32,313 nucleotides of DNA from Rhodoferax sp. (GTDB taxonomy: Bacteria; Pseudomonadota; Gammaproteobacteria; Burkholderiales; Burkholderiaceae_C): positions 1 to 32,313 of the forward strand of contig NZ_JANXUQ010000004.1 of assembly GCF_025356155.1 (NCBI RefSeq). The letters are read 5' to 3'. Shown one piece after another: positions 24,564 to 32,313 of this stretch (position 1 is the stretch's first letter; every line of letters starts with the position of its first letter). The notes beneath the pieces were generated by a model. That model was not told where the DNA came from. It did no database searches and was given only the letters and a program-made list of their open reading frames with translations. A program made the position numbers and the translations under genes.

Positions 24564-26336
24564 TCAGTTCACATCCACCAAGGCTTTGACGATGGTGTAC
24601 GGGCCCGCGTAGCTGCCGGTCGCATTTTTGTAGCCCAGCGTCACCGCGTCACGGCGAAAGCTCAACACAAAACTCAGCGGGTTGTAGCTGTCCGAGGGCG
24701 CGGTCCCCGCACTGGACGTGGGCGTCTGGTCGATCATGTGTTTGAAAGTGGCACTGCTGCTGCCCACACCGTTGGCATCCACCGCAAAGATGTCGCTGGA
24801 GTTCAGCGCGCTGCTGAACTGGTAAGCCCCGGTGCCGGAACCAATCAGCTTAGTCTTGGTCGTCGTCACGCTGCGGTCACTGAACTTGAAGCTGTCGCCT
24901 GCGGTCAGGTAGGACAAGCGCACGCTGTTGGCGCTAAAGCGTGATCCGCTACCAAAGTTGCTGGCGGTCGCCTCGGCCACAAACACACCACCCGTTCCAT
25001 ACACCGTGGCGACGTCGCCATTCAGGTACAGCGCAGTGTTCTGGTCGATGCCGTAGGCCACGTCAGGCCCGATGTTTTTCAGCGCAGCCAGCAGGCGGCC
25101 CAATCGGCCCGAACGGCTGGCGCGGTTGTCAAAGTGGGTGTCCACATTGGCGTTCGGCACAAAGCCAAAACCTTTGATCTTGGTGCCGAAATCGGCATTG
25201 CTGGAGTTGGTCAGGCAACTGGGCGCTGGCGTGCCATCCGATGCGGGCGCCACATAAGGGCAGTTGGCCGGGGTAATGGCGCGCAACGTGTTCTGGTTCA
25301 GGTAGCCAATGCTGATGCCTTCTCCATACGAGGTGCTGGGTGCGATGGCCGTGCCGGCCGAATCCCCGGCGTAGATGAAGTTGCCCGCCGCGTACCGGGC
25401 GCGGATGGCTGCCATTAGGGGGCGGTCAGTGCCGTCGTCGTTGAGGAAAGTGCGTGACAGGCGCGACTGGTCGCCGCCAATCACATAAACCAGATCGGCC
25501 TGGTTGATGATGGCGATATTGGCTTGGCCTGTCGCGCCAGCGTTGCCCGAGTTGTTGGCGTAGGTGTCATGGTGGCTCAGGATGTGTTTGGGCGCAAAAC
25601 CATGGCGCTGGAACAGGTTGTAGTACGACCAAGCGCCGGTAGCGGTATCGTTGTTGAACTTGTCCACTCCGTCCGCCTGGTTGACCGCTGCTGCTGTGAT
25701 GATGGCCACGCGTGGGCATGGCGTGGTGTTCCAGTTGGTATCGCAATTGGTCACGCTGTTGATATTGGGCGCGTTGGTGTTCTTGCCGGTGGCTTGGCGC
25801 AGGCCGCTGACAAAGATGCCGGCGTTCTCCTGCAGCACCAGTCCGCCGTTGAGCCAAACTTTGCCGGTCACCACGCGGTTGATGGGCGGGTCGACTGGGG
25901 GTGGGTTGATCGGGCCGCCGGGCAAGGTGACCTTGAGTATGTAGCTGCCGGAGCCCTGGTAGCTCTTGACCCGAACAAAGTAGGTTCCGGCGGTGTTCAC
26001 GGTGTAAGAGCCGGTCTCCGGGTTGCTGGATGTGGACTTGTAAATCAGGGGCGCACCGGTGACACCATACAAGTACCAGTCAAAATCCACACCGCTGCCG
26101 TGCGACAGGATGATGTCGATTTGTCCCGGCGTGGTTACATCCAATTTGTACCAATCCAGATCAGAGCTACTCGACAGGGACCCGCTGACGCTGACTCCGC
26201 TGCACAAGCCCACACTGGCCGTCGCATCGGTATTGTTGGGCTCTACCTCGGTGGTAAGGCAGGCTGCCATGGCGCAACTGCCCCACAGACAACTGGCCAG
26301 GGACACGGCGAGCATGTGTTTCCAATTCACTTTCAT
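24564..26336 (-). CDS. Secreted cyanophycinase with N-terminal PPC domain (peptidase S51)
   Basis: From ATG 26336 the protein has about 590 residues: a signal peptide ending GSCAMAACLT, a pre-peptidase C-terminal (PPC) domain at about 33-140 (EVEPNNTDATASV, DLDWYKLDV), a proline linker (GGPINPPPVDPP), then an S51 peptidase domain. There VYVIGGDQSRLSRTF, FIYAGDSAGTAIA (nucleophile serine at about 326) and VDTHFDNRASRSGRLGRLL are the family landmarks. It should cleave cyanophycin (poly-Asp with Arg side chains) outside the cell to Asp-Arg dipeptides. AAGGA lies 8 nt before ATG 26336; the ATG at 26345 is too close to that site. The promoter region contains the inverted repeat shared with the binding-protein gene. 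PPC domains are known on secreted bacterial enzymes. Confidence 0.85.
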   Translation of the reverse strand: MKVNWKHMLAVSLASCLWGSCAMAACLTTEVEPNNTDATASVGLCSGVSVSGSLSSSSDLDWYKLDVTTPGQIDIILSHGSGVDFDWYLYGVTGAPLIYKSTSSNPETGSYTVNTAGTYFVRVKSYQGSGSYILKVTLPGGPINPPPVDPPINRVVTGKVWLNGGLVLQENAGIFVSGLRQATGKNTNAPNINSVTNCDTNWNTTPCPRVAIITAAAVNQADGVDKFNNDTATGAWSYYNLFQRHGFAPKHILSHHDTYANNSGNAGATGQANIAIINQADLVYVIGGDQSRLSRTFLNDDGTDRPLMAAIRARYAAGNFIYAGDSAGTAIAPSTSYGEGISIGYLNQNTLRAITPANCPYVAPASDGTPAPSCLTNSSNADFGTKIKGFGFVPNANVDTHFDNRASRSGRLGRLLAALKNIGPDVAYGIDQNTALYLNGDVATVYGTGGVFVAEATASNFGSGSRFSANSVRLSYLTAGDSFKFSDRSVTTTKTKLIGSGTGAYQFSSALNSSDIFAVDANGVGSSSATFKHMIDQTPTSSAGTAPSDSYNPLSFVLSFRRDAVTLGYKNATGSYAGPYTIVKALVDVN

Positions 26337-26464
26337 GTTTTTCATCCTTCAACTGACGTTGCTGAACCTGGGTGAGACCACCCTGTGCAAACCGGCTGGC
26401 ACTGCCGCAACACGTCGTGTGAAAGGAGCGGTGCTGTCGATTTGCACCGTAGAAATGTATTGTT

Positions 26465-26491
26465 ATTTTCATAATTAGTACATATGAAAAT
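26465..26491. promoter_or_regulatory. Candidate RpiR operator, cyanophycinase promoter
   Basis: ATTTTCATA (26465-26473) and TATGAAAAT (26483-26491) form a perfect 9-bp inverted repeat with a 9-bp spacer. Read on the minus strand, it follows AAGGGTTTGTCCTAAT (ending near 26492), and the whole block closely resembles 29650-29700. The TTGTCC could serve as a -35 box. It lies about 130 bp before the PPC-cyanophycinase start and downstream of the RpiR gene. Confidence 0.65.
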
Positions 26492-26530
26492 ATTAGGACA
26501 AACCCTTTGCGGGATTGTCACTAGACCACG

Positions 26531-27529
26531 CTAGCCGCGCACGATACGCTTGGGCGGCCGGTCCGCGCCGCCCTCATTGCCGGGCTTATCGGTGTACAGG
26601 TAAGCCGATATCGCGTCTGTCAATTTCTCGGCCTGCGCCACTTGGTTGTCGCCGCTAACCATCAAGCTGGTCACCAGGGCTTCGATGACCAACAGCGCTG
26701 CCGTGTAGCTGCTAGACAGCACAGGGTGCGTGGCCGGAGCCAACAAAACATCATGGGACCAATGGGCCAGCGGCGAGGCCATGGAGTCGGTGAGCGCGAT
26801 AACGTGGGCACAGCGGTCGCGCGCATAGCGGGTCAGCATCACCGCATCACTCGCATAGCGCGGGAACGAGATCGAGATCAACAAATCCTTAGGCCCAATG
26901 TTCATCAACCGCCCCGCGGCGACCTCGGTGCCACCAAACTCCACCACGTTGATGGCCTGGCGGCAAAACGGTTGCAGGTCTAGCGCCAGCATGGCCGACA
27001 GATGGGCGCTGATACCAAAACCCAGCGTGTAGACAGTCTCTGCCGCCAAGATCTTGTGCGCCGTGGCGACCAGCATGGCTGGGTTGAGGCCAGACGCAGC
27101 GGATTGGAAATTGCTGACGCTGGCCTCCAGGCTTTCAGCAATGATGGGGTTGCTATTGCGGCCTGACTGGTCCTTGCGCTGCAGGGCGTTGCGCAGCTTG
27201 TCCACGGGTTGGAATACCGGTTGCAATGCGTGCTGCAAGGCGTCAGCCATGCCGCTGCGCAGCGCGGCGTACCCGTCAAAACCCAAGGTGCGCGCGAAGC
27301 GGCTCAGCGTGGCGGTGGAGGTCTGGGTATTCTGCGCCAGCTCTTCTATGCCCCAGGCCGTGGCGCGCACCGGGTTGCGCAGCAAAAAATCGGCAATGGC
27401 CACATTGGACCCACGTCCGTCAGCCAGTACTTCACGCAGCTTGAAGCCCAGTGTCGATTGGGCAAATGCGGTGTCGACCGAAGGGGTTGCAAACGTCTTG
27501 GGGCTGGCGTCTTCAGTCTTTTTTTTCAT
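26531..27529 (-). CDS. RpiR/MurR-family regulator
   Basis: From ATG 27529 the protein has 332 residues: an N-terminal helix-turn-helix region of the RpiR type (about 30-95, AIADFLLRNPVRATAWGIEELAQ...TSTATLSRFARTLGFDGY) and a SIS sugar-phosphate-type domain (about 155-300, YTLGFGISAHLSAMLAL, ISFPRYASDAVML). Such proteins usually sense phosphosugars, but related ones regulate amino-acid-related genes. The gene starts 17 bp inside the 3' end of the second cyanophycinase gene, implying cotranscription. The frame opens at 27754, but that part overlaps the cyanophycinase coding region; MKKKTEDAS at 27529 is the preferred start, with MNPEIP at 27562 as the alternative. The inverted repeats at 26465 and 29667 are its likely targets. 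Confidence 0.85.
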   Translation of the reverse strand: MKKKTEDASPKTFATPSVDTAFAQSTLGFKLREVLADGRGSNVAIADFLLRNPVRATAWGIEELAQNTQTSTATLSRFARTLGFDGYAALRSGMADALQHALQPVFQPVDKLRNALQRKDQSGRNSNPIIAESLEASVSNFQSAASGLNPAMLVATAHKILAAETVYTLGFGISAHLSAMLALDLQPFCRQAINVVEFGGTEVAAGRLMNIGPKDLLISISFPRYASDAVMLTRYARDRCAHVIALTDSMASPLAHWSHDVLLAPATHPVLSSSYTAALLVIEALVTSLMVSGDNQVAQAEKLTDAISAYLYTDKPGNEGGADRPPKRIVRG

Positions 27530-29510
27530 GGGGAGGAAAGTGTGAGGGATCTCGGGATTCATCAGTGCCGGGGCATGTCCCATTGCACGGGGCCAGCGCC
27601 AGGACAAGCCCTGTATAGGATACCCGGTCCGGCGTGCCAGGCACGGCGGCTGCACTGCCCCGAAACACCGTGCGGTCATCGCGTGAAAGGCTTGCGCTGT
27701 AAACTGGCGCATTTTGCGTGCTGCGCGGGTCTGCGCTGTTGCGCGTGTTGCCAAAACCGCGCTCTGCGCCTTGCAATCCCATGGTGTTGGCGAGCTGTAG
27801 AAAGTGGAACGAGCCGTAGTCGAACAACTGGTCGCGGGTGATCTGTTTCAGGCTGGGCAATACCGGCAACAGGGGTTGCACATCCCGCAGTGCTACTTGC
27901 AAGTCGCCCTGCGCGTCGATGGATGCCCGGTCGCCGGGCAATAGGTAGTGCAGACGTGCGCCGGCGATCAAAAAGTGCCGGTCCGCATCGGCACTGGCTT
28001 TGGCGCCGCGCACGTCCACGATAAAAACCCCACCCGCGCCGACGACCGAAAAGTGTGTGGTGCCTGTGGCATCGGCCTGACTCACCTTCAGCGCCGTGTT
28101 TTCATCCACACCAAAGCCGTAGTCCATGCCGCTGTCCGATACGGCGCGTACCAAGCGGCCCTCGCGCGTGCGTTTGGAGAAGTGCGAGTCCAACACACCG
28201 AAGCGAAACACGCCCAGGCCGCCATGGGGGTAGACGATCGGCGCGTAGGCGATGCTGTCGCCGGGTTTGCCCAGTTCAGATGCCGCAGCAGCCGAGCCCT
28301 CGCCGATGGCGAAGCCCGCTTTCAGCGCGTCGTAAGAGTCGCCCCCACCCACCATGGGCACGGGTTTTCCGCGCCACAGCCCGCCGCCCTGGAAATGGTT
28401 GCCGGCGCTGGTTCCAGCGACCACCAGTTGACCCTGTGCATGGCGGCGTTGCAGGATGGCGAGCTGCGCACTGGGCACCGTGTAATGGCCGCTGCTGTCC
28501 TCGGTCAACAGACTCTCCAGGTGCCGGGTCTGGTCGCCGCCCGAAAAGTAAATACCGTTCAAGCGCTCCAGCGTCGCATTCAGCAACGCGGCGTTGTTCG
28601 CGCACAGGCGTTGCTGCAGCGCAGAAAGGTCCGGGTACAACAGGTCTGCGTGGTAGACCGGGCGCGGCGGGTTGCTGTTGGTGTAGCGGTCGTAGTAGTA
28701 GCGCACGTTGGCGCAATCCTGCGCATCCAGTGCCTGGCGGTAGCCCCCTTCCAGCGGCAGGTAGACCACATCGGCCCCGGCGGATGCCAGTGCAAACATA
28801 TTGATGTCATGGTCGACAAAGGGGTGGGGTTCGGCGGACGCCGTCACCACACCAATCAACGGCTTTTTCCCGCCATTGGCCGCACGGGCCGCAGCCACAA
28901 AACTTTCACTGATCGCAACACTGGCGGCATTGGACGAAAACAGCGTCGAACGGCCCTGCAGTTTGCGGGCGACGGGCGCCGTGCTGCGGTCCACCAAGGC
29001 AGACCGCAGCACGGCACCCTCGGCCAGCGTCAGCCGCTGGTCGCCACGCAACAGGGCCTCGGGCAGCAATTGCTCGACCGCCTGCCAGGACAGCCCTGCG
29101 TGCGACACCGGCTGCTGCACCAACGAACCCAAATGCGCCAACAACACCTGTTTCTTCTGCTGATCGAACAGGGGGGCTGGCAGCGTGCGAATGGCCGCGA
29201 TACCCGACGCGCTCAGGCTGTAGCTGAAGGCCGGTGCACCCACCTCGGCGTCGAAGCTGATGTTGTTGCGGCTCAAGCCCGCAAACGCGGGGTCCCGCGC
29301 CAGGATGGTGTCCCAGTCGGTCAAGCAGTCCCGCCCCTGGCCGCTGCCATTGAAGCTGGTGCAGCGCCGTTCACCACCACCTATGACCAGGTTGGCGATG
29401 GGCGTTGGGGCATCTGCCGCAGCCACACCTGCGGCCAGCAGAAGCAAAGCAGAACACAAGGCGGGCAACGAGGCGAAAGAAGCGAGGGTTGGAAAAAAAC
29501 TGTGGGACAT
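27513..29510 (-). CDS. Secreted cyanophycinase-like S51 peptidase
   Basis: The protein has about 665 residues with a signal peptide (ALLLLAAGVAAADA) and no PPC domain. Instead an extra 200-residue N-terminal region precedes the S51 domain (about 45-215, LVIGGGERRCTSFNG). The peptidase landmarks are GIYFSGGDQTRHLESLL, VVAGTSAGNHFQGGG with the nucleophile serine near 368, DSHFSKRTREGRL, and FGVDENTALKV. It probably degrades extracellular cyanophycin like the other enzyme, but the different architecture may mean a different cut site or polymer form. ATG 29510 is chosen over the TTG at 29525; no strong ribosome site is visible for either. It is divergent from the binding-protein gene and overlaps the regulator gene by 17 bp at its end. 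Confidence 0.82.
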   Translation of the reverse strand: MSHSFFPTLASFASLPALCSALLLLAAGVAAADAPTPIANLVIGGGERRCTSFNGSGQGRDCLTDWDTILARDPAFAGLSRNNISFDAEVGAPAFSYSLSASGIAAIRTLPAPLFDQQKKQVLLAHLGSLVQQPVSHAGLSWQAVEQLLPEALLRGDQRLTLAEGAVLRSALVDRSTAPVARKLQGRSTLFSSNAASVAISESFVAAARAANGGKKPLIGVVTASAEPHPFVDHDINMFALASAGADVVYLPLEGGYRQALDAQDCANVRYYYDRYTNSNPPRPVYHADLLYPDLSALQQRLCANNAALLNATLERLNGIYFSGGDQTRHLESLLTEDSSGHYTVPSAQLAILQRRHAQGQLVVAGTSAGNHFQGGGLWRGKPVPMVGGGDSYDALKAGFAIGEGSAAAASELGKPGDSIAYAPIVYPHGGLGVFRFGVLDSHFSKRTREGRLVRAVSDSGMDYGFGVDENTALKVSQADATGTTHFSVVGAGGVFIVDVRGAKASADADRHFLIAGARLHYLLPGDRASIDAQGDLQVALRDVQPLLPVLPSLKQITRDQLFDYGSFHFLQLANTMGLQGAERGFGNTRNSADPRSTQNAPVYSASLSRDDRTVFRGSAAAVPGTPDRVSYTGLVLALAPCNGTCPGTDESRDPSHFPPHEKKD

Positions 29511-29649
29511 CTGAAATGGAGCCAACGGGTCGCGAAAAAGTGCGTCGCGGAATTTTCAAAGGATTGAACCATGAAAACCGCAACGCAGCCAAAAACGAAG
29601 GAACACACATGAACACAGCGATTCTGAACGAGTCAATGTCAAAGAGGCC

Positions 29650-29700
29650 AAGGGTTTGTCCTAATTATTTTCATATTTTATTTTTATGTAAATAACTGTA
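29650..29700 (+). promoter_or_regulatory. Candidate RpiR operator/promoter for the binding-protein gene
   Basis: The block begins AAGGGTTTGTCCTAATT and contains ATTTTCATA (29667-29675) and TATGTAAAT (29685-29693), the same inverted repeat with one mismatch and the same 9-bp spacer as at 26465-26491. It then continues AAATAAC and TACATT in both copies. Here the block reads toward the rightward solute-binding protein gene, 76 bp before its ATG. It could also affect the divergent cyanophycinase gene. Confidence 0.68.
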
Positions 29701-29768
29701 CATTATGGATTCCTAGTTCGGAACGGTCTCTTTTTTCGTCTTGTATTTCGCCCTTGTCAGGAGTGTCC

Positions 29769-30554
29769 ATGTCTCGCAAACTGTCTTTCGCTCTCGCCGC
29801 CATTGCCGCCTTCGGCATGTCTGCGGGTGCGCATGCCCAGGCCCCTGGTTGGGCCAAAGTCCGCATCGGAGTAGAAGCCAACTACCCCCCATTCTCACAA
29901 ATGGGGACCGACGGCAAGTTCTCTGGTTTTGATATCGACATTGCCAGCGCCCTGTGCGCCGCCATGAAGGCGGAGTGCACGCTGGTGTCGCAAGAGTGGG
30001 ACGGGATGATGCCCGCGCTGAACGCCCGCAAGTTCGACATGATCGTCGCGTCCATGACCATCTCGGACGAGCGCCTCAAGGTCGCCGACTTCAGCGATTC
30101 GTATTACGACATCCCGTCCACCTTCATCGCCAAGACCGGTGTGGTCAAGGACATCAGTCCCGCCACGCTCAAGGGTAAAACCATCATCGTGACGCGCAAC
30201 ACACCGCGCGCCAAGTACATCGCCGAAAACTACAAGGACAGCCAAGTCCTGCAGGTGGCCAAAGAAGCCGACGTGACCATGGAGTTGTCTGCCGGGCGCG
30301 GCGACCTGGGCTTTGGCTCGTCGCTGGCGGCCACCACCGCATTCCTGAAGTCACCTGAAGGCAAAAGCTTCAGCAAAGTAGGCCCTCCCATCAACCCCAG
30401 TGGGAACAAGGGCGGTGGCACCGGCATCGCCATGCGCAAGGGCGAAGAGTCGTTGCGCAGCAAGGTCAACCTGGCCCTCAAGACGATCACAGCCAACGGT
30501 GTCTACAAGACCATCAACGACAAGTATTTCGACGTCAACATCCGCGGCGAATAA
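29769..30554 (+). CDS. Amino-acid ABC transporter substrate-binding protein (orphan)
   Basis: The 261-residue protein has a signal peptide cut after GAHA (about 23) and the amino-acid-binding fold: KVRIGVEANYPPFSQM, GFDIDIASALCAAM, WDGMMPALNARKFDMIVASMT. It resembles the ArgT/HisJ/ArtJ group of periplasmic binding proteins and should bind basic amino acids or a related dipeptide. ATG 29769 has AGGAG 5 nt upstream; the TTG at 29754 is not needed. No permease or ATPase gene follows within the window, so it is an orphan that must use components encoded elsewhere. It shares a promoter block with the PPC-cyanophycinase, so arginine or Asp-Arg from cyanophycin is the most sensible ligand by context. 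A TonB receptor gene follows after 60 bp. Confidence 0.85.
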   Translation: MSRKLSFALAAIAAFGMSAGAHAQAPGWAKVRIGVEANYPPFSQMGTDGKFSGFDIDIASALCAAMKAECTLVSQEWDGMMPALNARKFDMIVASMTISDERLKVADFSDSYYDIPSTFIAKTGVVKDISPATLKGKTIIVTRNTPRAKYIAENYKDSQVLQVAKEADVTMELSAGRGDLGFGSSLAATTAFLKSPEGKSFSKVGPPINPSGNKGGGTGIAMRKGEESLRSKVNLALKTITANGVYKTINDKYFDVNIRGE

Positions 30555-30614
30555 CAACGCCCTCCCTGCTTTCACCCCACCCACCTATCCCTCCCCTGAA
30601 ACCCCAAGGCTTCC

Positions 30615-32313
30615 ATGAACCACACCTCCACTCCCGGCCGTACCCGCGGCCACTTTGTGTTGCGCCCTTGCGCCCACGCCACCGCCATCCTGCTGGCCAT
30701 GTGCGCCAGCCAGGCGGCATTCGCGCAGACAGCGCCGCCCGCCAAACTGGACCGCGTTGAGGTCACCGGCAGCTCCATCAAGCGGGTAGACGCTGAGACC
30801 GCCTTGCCCGTGCAGGTCATCAAGCGTGAAGACATCGACAAAAGCGGTGCATCGACCGCCGCTGAAATTCTGAAGAGCATCAGCGCCAATACCGCGGCAC
30901 TGACCGATGGCGCCAGCATCACCGACGGCACTTCGGGCCAACGCGGCTTTAACGGTGCCAACCTGCGCGGCCTGGGCGTTTCGTCCACACTGGTGCTGCT
31001 CAACGGTCGACGTCTGGCCAACTTCGCAACACCCGGCGACAACGCAGGCGTTGACCTGAACAACATCCCGGCCGGCGCCATCCAGCGTGTGGAAGTGTTG
31101 AAGGACGGCGCATCCGCCATCTACGGTACCGACGCGATTGGTGGCGTCATCAACTTCATCACCCGCAAAGACTACCAAGGCTTCGACGTGAATGCCTCTG
31201 CTGCCAACACGCAAGAAGGCGGTGCGGGCAAAAAGACACTGAGCGTCAGCGGTGGCTACGGCGACCTCAGCACCGATGGCTTTAACCTGATGGGCGTGCT
31301 CGACCTGCAAAAACTCGAAGCCCTGCGCTCCAGCCAGCGCCAGTTCATTCAGGACCGTCCGCTGGCCACGCTGCTGCCCGCACTGATGTCCAGCAAGCCC
31401 TTCCCGGCCAATATGCGGATCCGCTCCGCCGACCAATGGGCTGCCATGCAGAAAGCGGGCCTGCTGCCTGCCGACGCGCCCTATGTGCGCAGCACGTTGG
31501 TGGACCCTGCCGCGCCCACCTGCAACCCCCCAGCCAGTGTGTACGCTGTCAACAGCTACGGTGGCAAGTTCGGTTGCAGCTATGACTACATGCGCGACAC
31601 CGAGATTTACCCTGAGTCCACCAAGAACAGCTTCCTGGGCCGTGCGACTTTTCAGGTCAACCCCGATAACCAAGTGTTTGCCGAGCTGATGCAAAGCAAC
31701 GCCAACAGTACCTACCGCCTGAGCCCTAATCCGCAAAATATCAGCGCTTTTCCGGTGGCCTATTTGCCTGCTGCCTACCGCGCGGCGCTGACGGGCCCCG
31801 GTCTGCCAACTACTGTGAACCGGATCCAATTGCGCATGACCGAGGCTGGCAACCGAACCAACGAGGTGACCAGTACTGGCCAACGCTTGGTGCTGGGTGC
31901 CAACGGCTTGTTGGGTGGCTGGGACTATGACGTGGCAGTGTCCCGCGCAGAGAACCGCGCGGTCGACAAATACGTAGATGGCTATGTGCTGTACGACAAA
32001 TATGAGGCAGGTGTATTGAACGGCACCATCAACGCCTTTGGACCCTCCAGCCAGGCTGGGCTGGACCTGATCCGCAGCATCAAGGTAAATGACGAAGCCC
32101 GCAGCTCCAAAGGTGTGACCACCAGTGTGGACGGCAAGATATCCAAGGCATTGGTGGCACTGGGCGGCGGCGACCTGGCATTGGCCATAGGCGGTGAGCT
32201 GCGCAACGAAAACGCTATCTTCACGCCGTCGGCACTGCTGCTGTCGAACAACATTGGTGGTGACCGCGACACGGGTCTATTGGCAGGTTCGAGTACAGCT
32301 TTGAAAGCGACCG
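30615..32313 (+). CDS. TonB-dependent receptor (partial, runs off the window)
   Basis: The first 566 residues are present. A signal peptide ends near ASQAAFAQ, followed by a TonB box-like DRVEVTGSSIKRV, and the plug domain follows with ISANTAALTDG, LVLLNGRRLANF and RVEVLKDGASAIYGTDAIGG. Beta-barrel strands then begin (INFITRKDYQGFDVNASA, LGRATFQVNPDNQVFAEL). Several cysteines in the barrel loops (TCNPPAS, FGCSYDYM) may form disulfides. It should take up a large nutrient through the outer membrane. With the orphan binding protein and two secreted cyanophycinases beside it, the ligand may be cyanophycin-derived peptides; this is inference. ATG 30615 is preceded by AAGG. It lacks the N-terminal extension that signal-transducing receptors carry. 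The right end is not in the window. Confidence 0.85.
   Translation, partial: MNHTSTPGRTRGHFVLRPCAHATAILLAMCASQAAFAQTAPPAKLDRVEVTGSSIKRVDAETALPVQVIKREDIDKSGASTAAEILKSISANTAALTDGASITDGTSGQRGFNGANLRGLGVSSTLVLLNGRRLANFATPGDNAGVDLNNIPAGAIQRVEVLKDGASAIYGTDAIGGVINFITRKDYQGFDVNASAANTQEGGAGKKTLSVSGGYGDLSTDGFNLMGVLDLQKLEALRSSQRQFIQDRPLATLLPALMSSKPFPANMRIRSADQWAAMQKAGLLPADAPYVRSTLVDPAAPTCNPPASVYAVNSYGGKFGCSYDYMRDTEIYPESTKNSFLGRATFQVNPDNQVFAELMQSNANSTYRLSPNPQNISAFPVAYLPAAYRAALTGPGLPTTVNRIQLRMTEAGNRTNEVTSTGQRLVLGANGLLGGWDYDVAVSRAENRAVDKYVDGYVLYDKYEAGVLNGTINAFGPSSQAGLDLIRSIKVNDEARSSKGVTTSVDGKISKALVALGGGDLALAIGGELRNENAIFTPSALLLSNNIGGDRDTGLLAGSSTALKAT

Noticed and set aside
26531..27754. A 407-residue RpiR regulator starting at 27754
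   Set aside because: The first 75 residues are basic and cysteine-containing without homology and overlap the cyanophycinase gene; the family start is near 27529.
27948..29567. 539-codon plus-strand frame as a gene
   Set aside because: It lies wholly opposite the cyanophycinase gene, has no recognisable motif and is rich in Arg, His, Gln and Val as expected of an antisense frame in high-GC DNA.
30585..31883. 432-codon minus-strand frame
   Set aside because: It is antisense to the clear TonB receptor; low-complexity composition and no domain.

Overview
The window looks like chromosomal DNA of a high-GC betaproteobacterium, most likely Burkholderiales/Comamonadaceae (Rhodoferax-like). This rests on codon usage, gene content (AmpG-like permease, TonB receptors, RpiR and LacI regulators) and short ATAGC-type intergenic hairpins that I associate with Comamonadaceae. 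The taxonomic call is inference; no rRNA or marker gene is present.

Left edge (1-547): five direct repeats with an exact 25-bp period, probably one end of an IS21-type insertion sequence, abut the 3' remnant of a TOPRIM-containing (OLD-like) ATPase/nuclease gene. Positions 595-6462 hold a signalling locus. A leftward set encodes a nicotinamidase-like hydrolase, a VWA protein, a PP2C-type phosphatase and an unusual protein kinase. It is divergent from a gene for an NrtR-type Nudix regulator and a YqiA-like esterase. The grouping links a kinase/phosphatase/VWA triad to NAD metabolism and is the most unusual gene combination here.

Positions 6459-8111 hold a secreted Arg/Tyr-rich protein, a single-domain globin with a possible structured RNA upstream, and the terminator of the next gene. 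Positions 8199-18134 form a cellulose/beta-glucan utilisation locus: TonB receptor, tryptophan-halogenase-like flavoprotein, GH1 beta-glucosidase, AmpG-like permease, secreted GH9 endoglucanase and LacI regulator. Three matching GACAGCGyTGTC palindromes lie in the two promoter regions. The likely flow is outer cleavage by GH9, outer-membrane uptake by the receptor, inner-membrane uptake by the permease and hydrolysis by GH1.

Positions 18410-24467 contain a decayed MFS drug/sugar exporter gene whose reading frame breaks inside a perfect 13-bp inverted repeat, a 1089-residue hybrid histidine kinase and a Tat-exported amidase. Positions 24564-32313 look like a locus for using extracellular cyanophycin: two secreted S51 cyanophycinases of different architecture, an RpiR regulator, an orphan amino-acid-binding protein and a TonB receptor cut by the window end. 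Two promoter regions in this locus share about 50 bp, including an ATTTTCATA-N9-TATGAAAAT inverted repeat that is a strong candidate for the RpiR operator.
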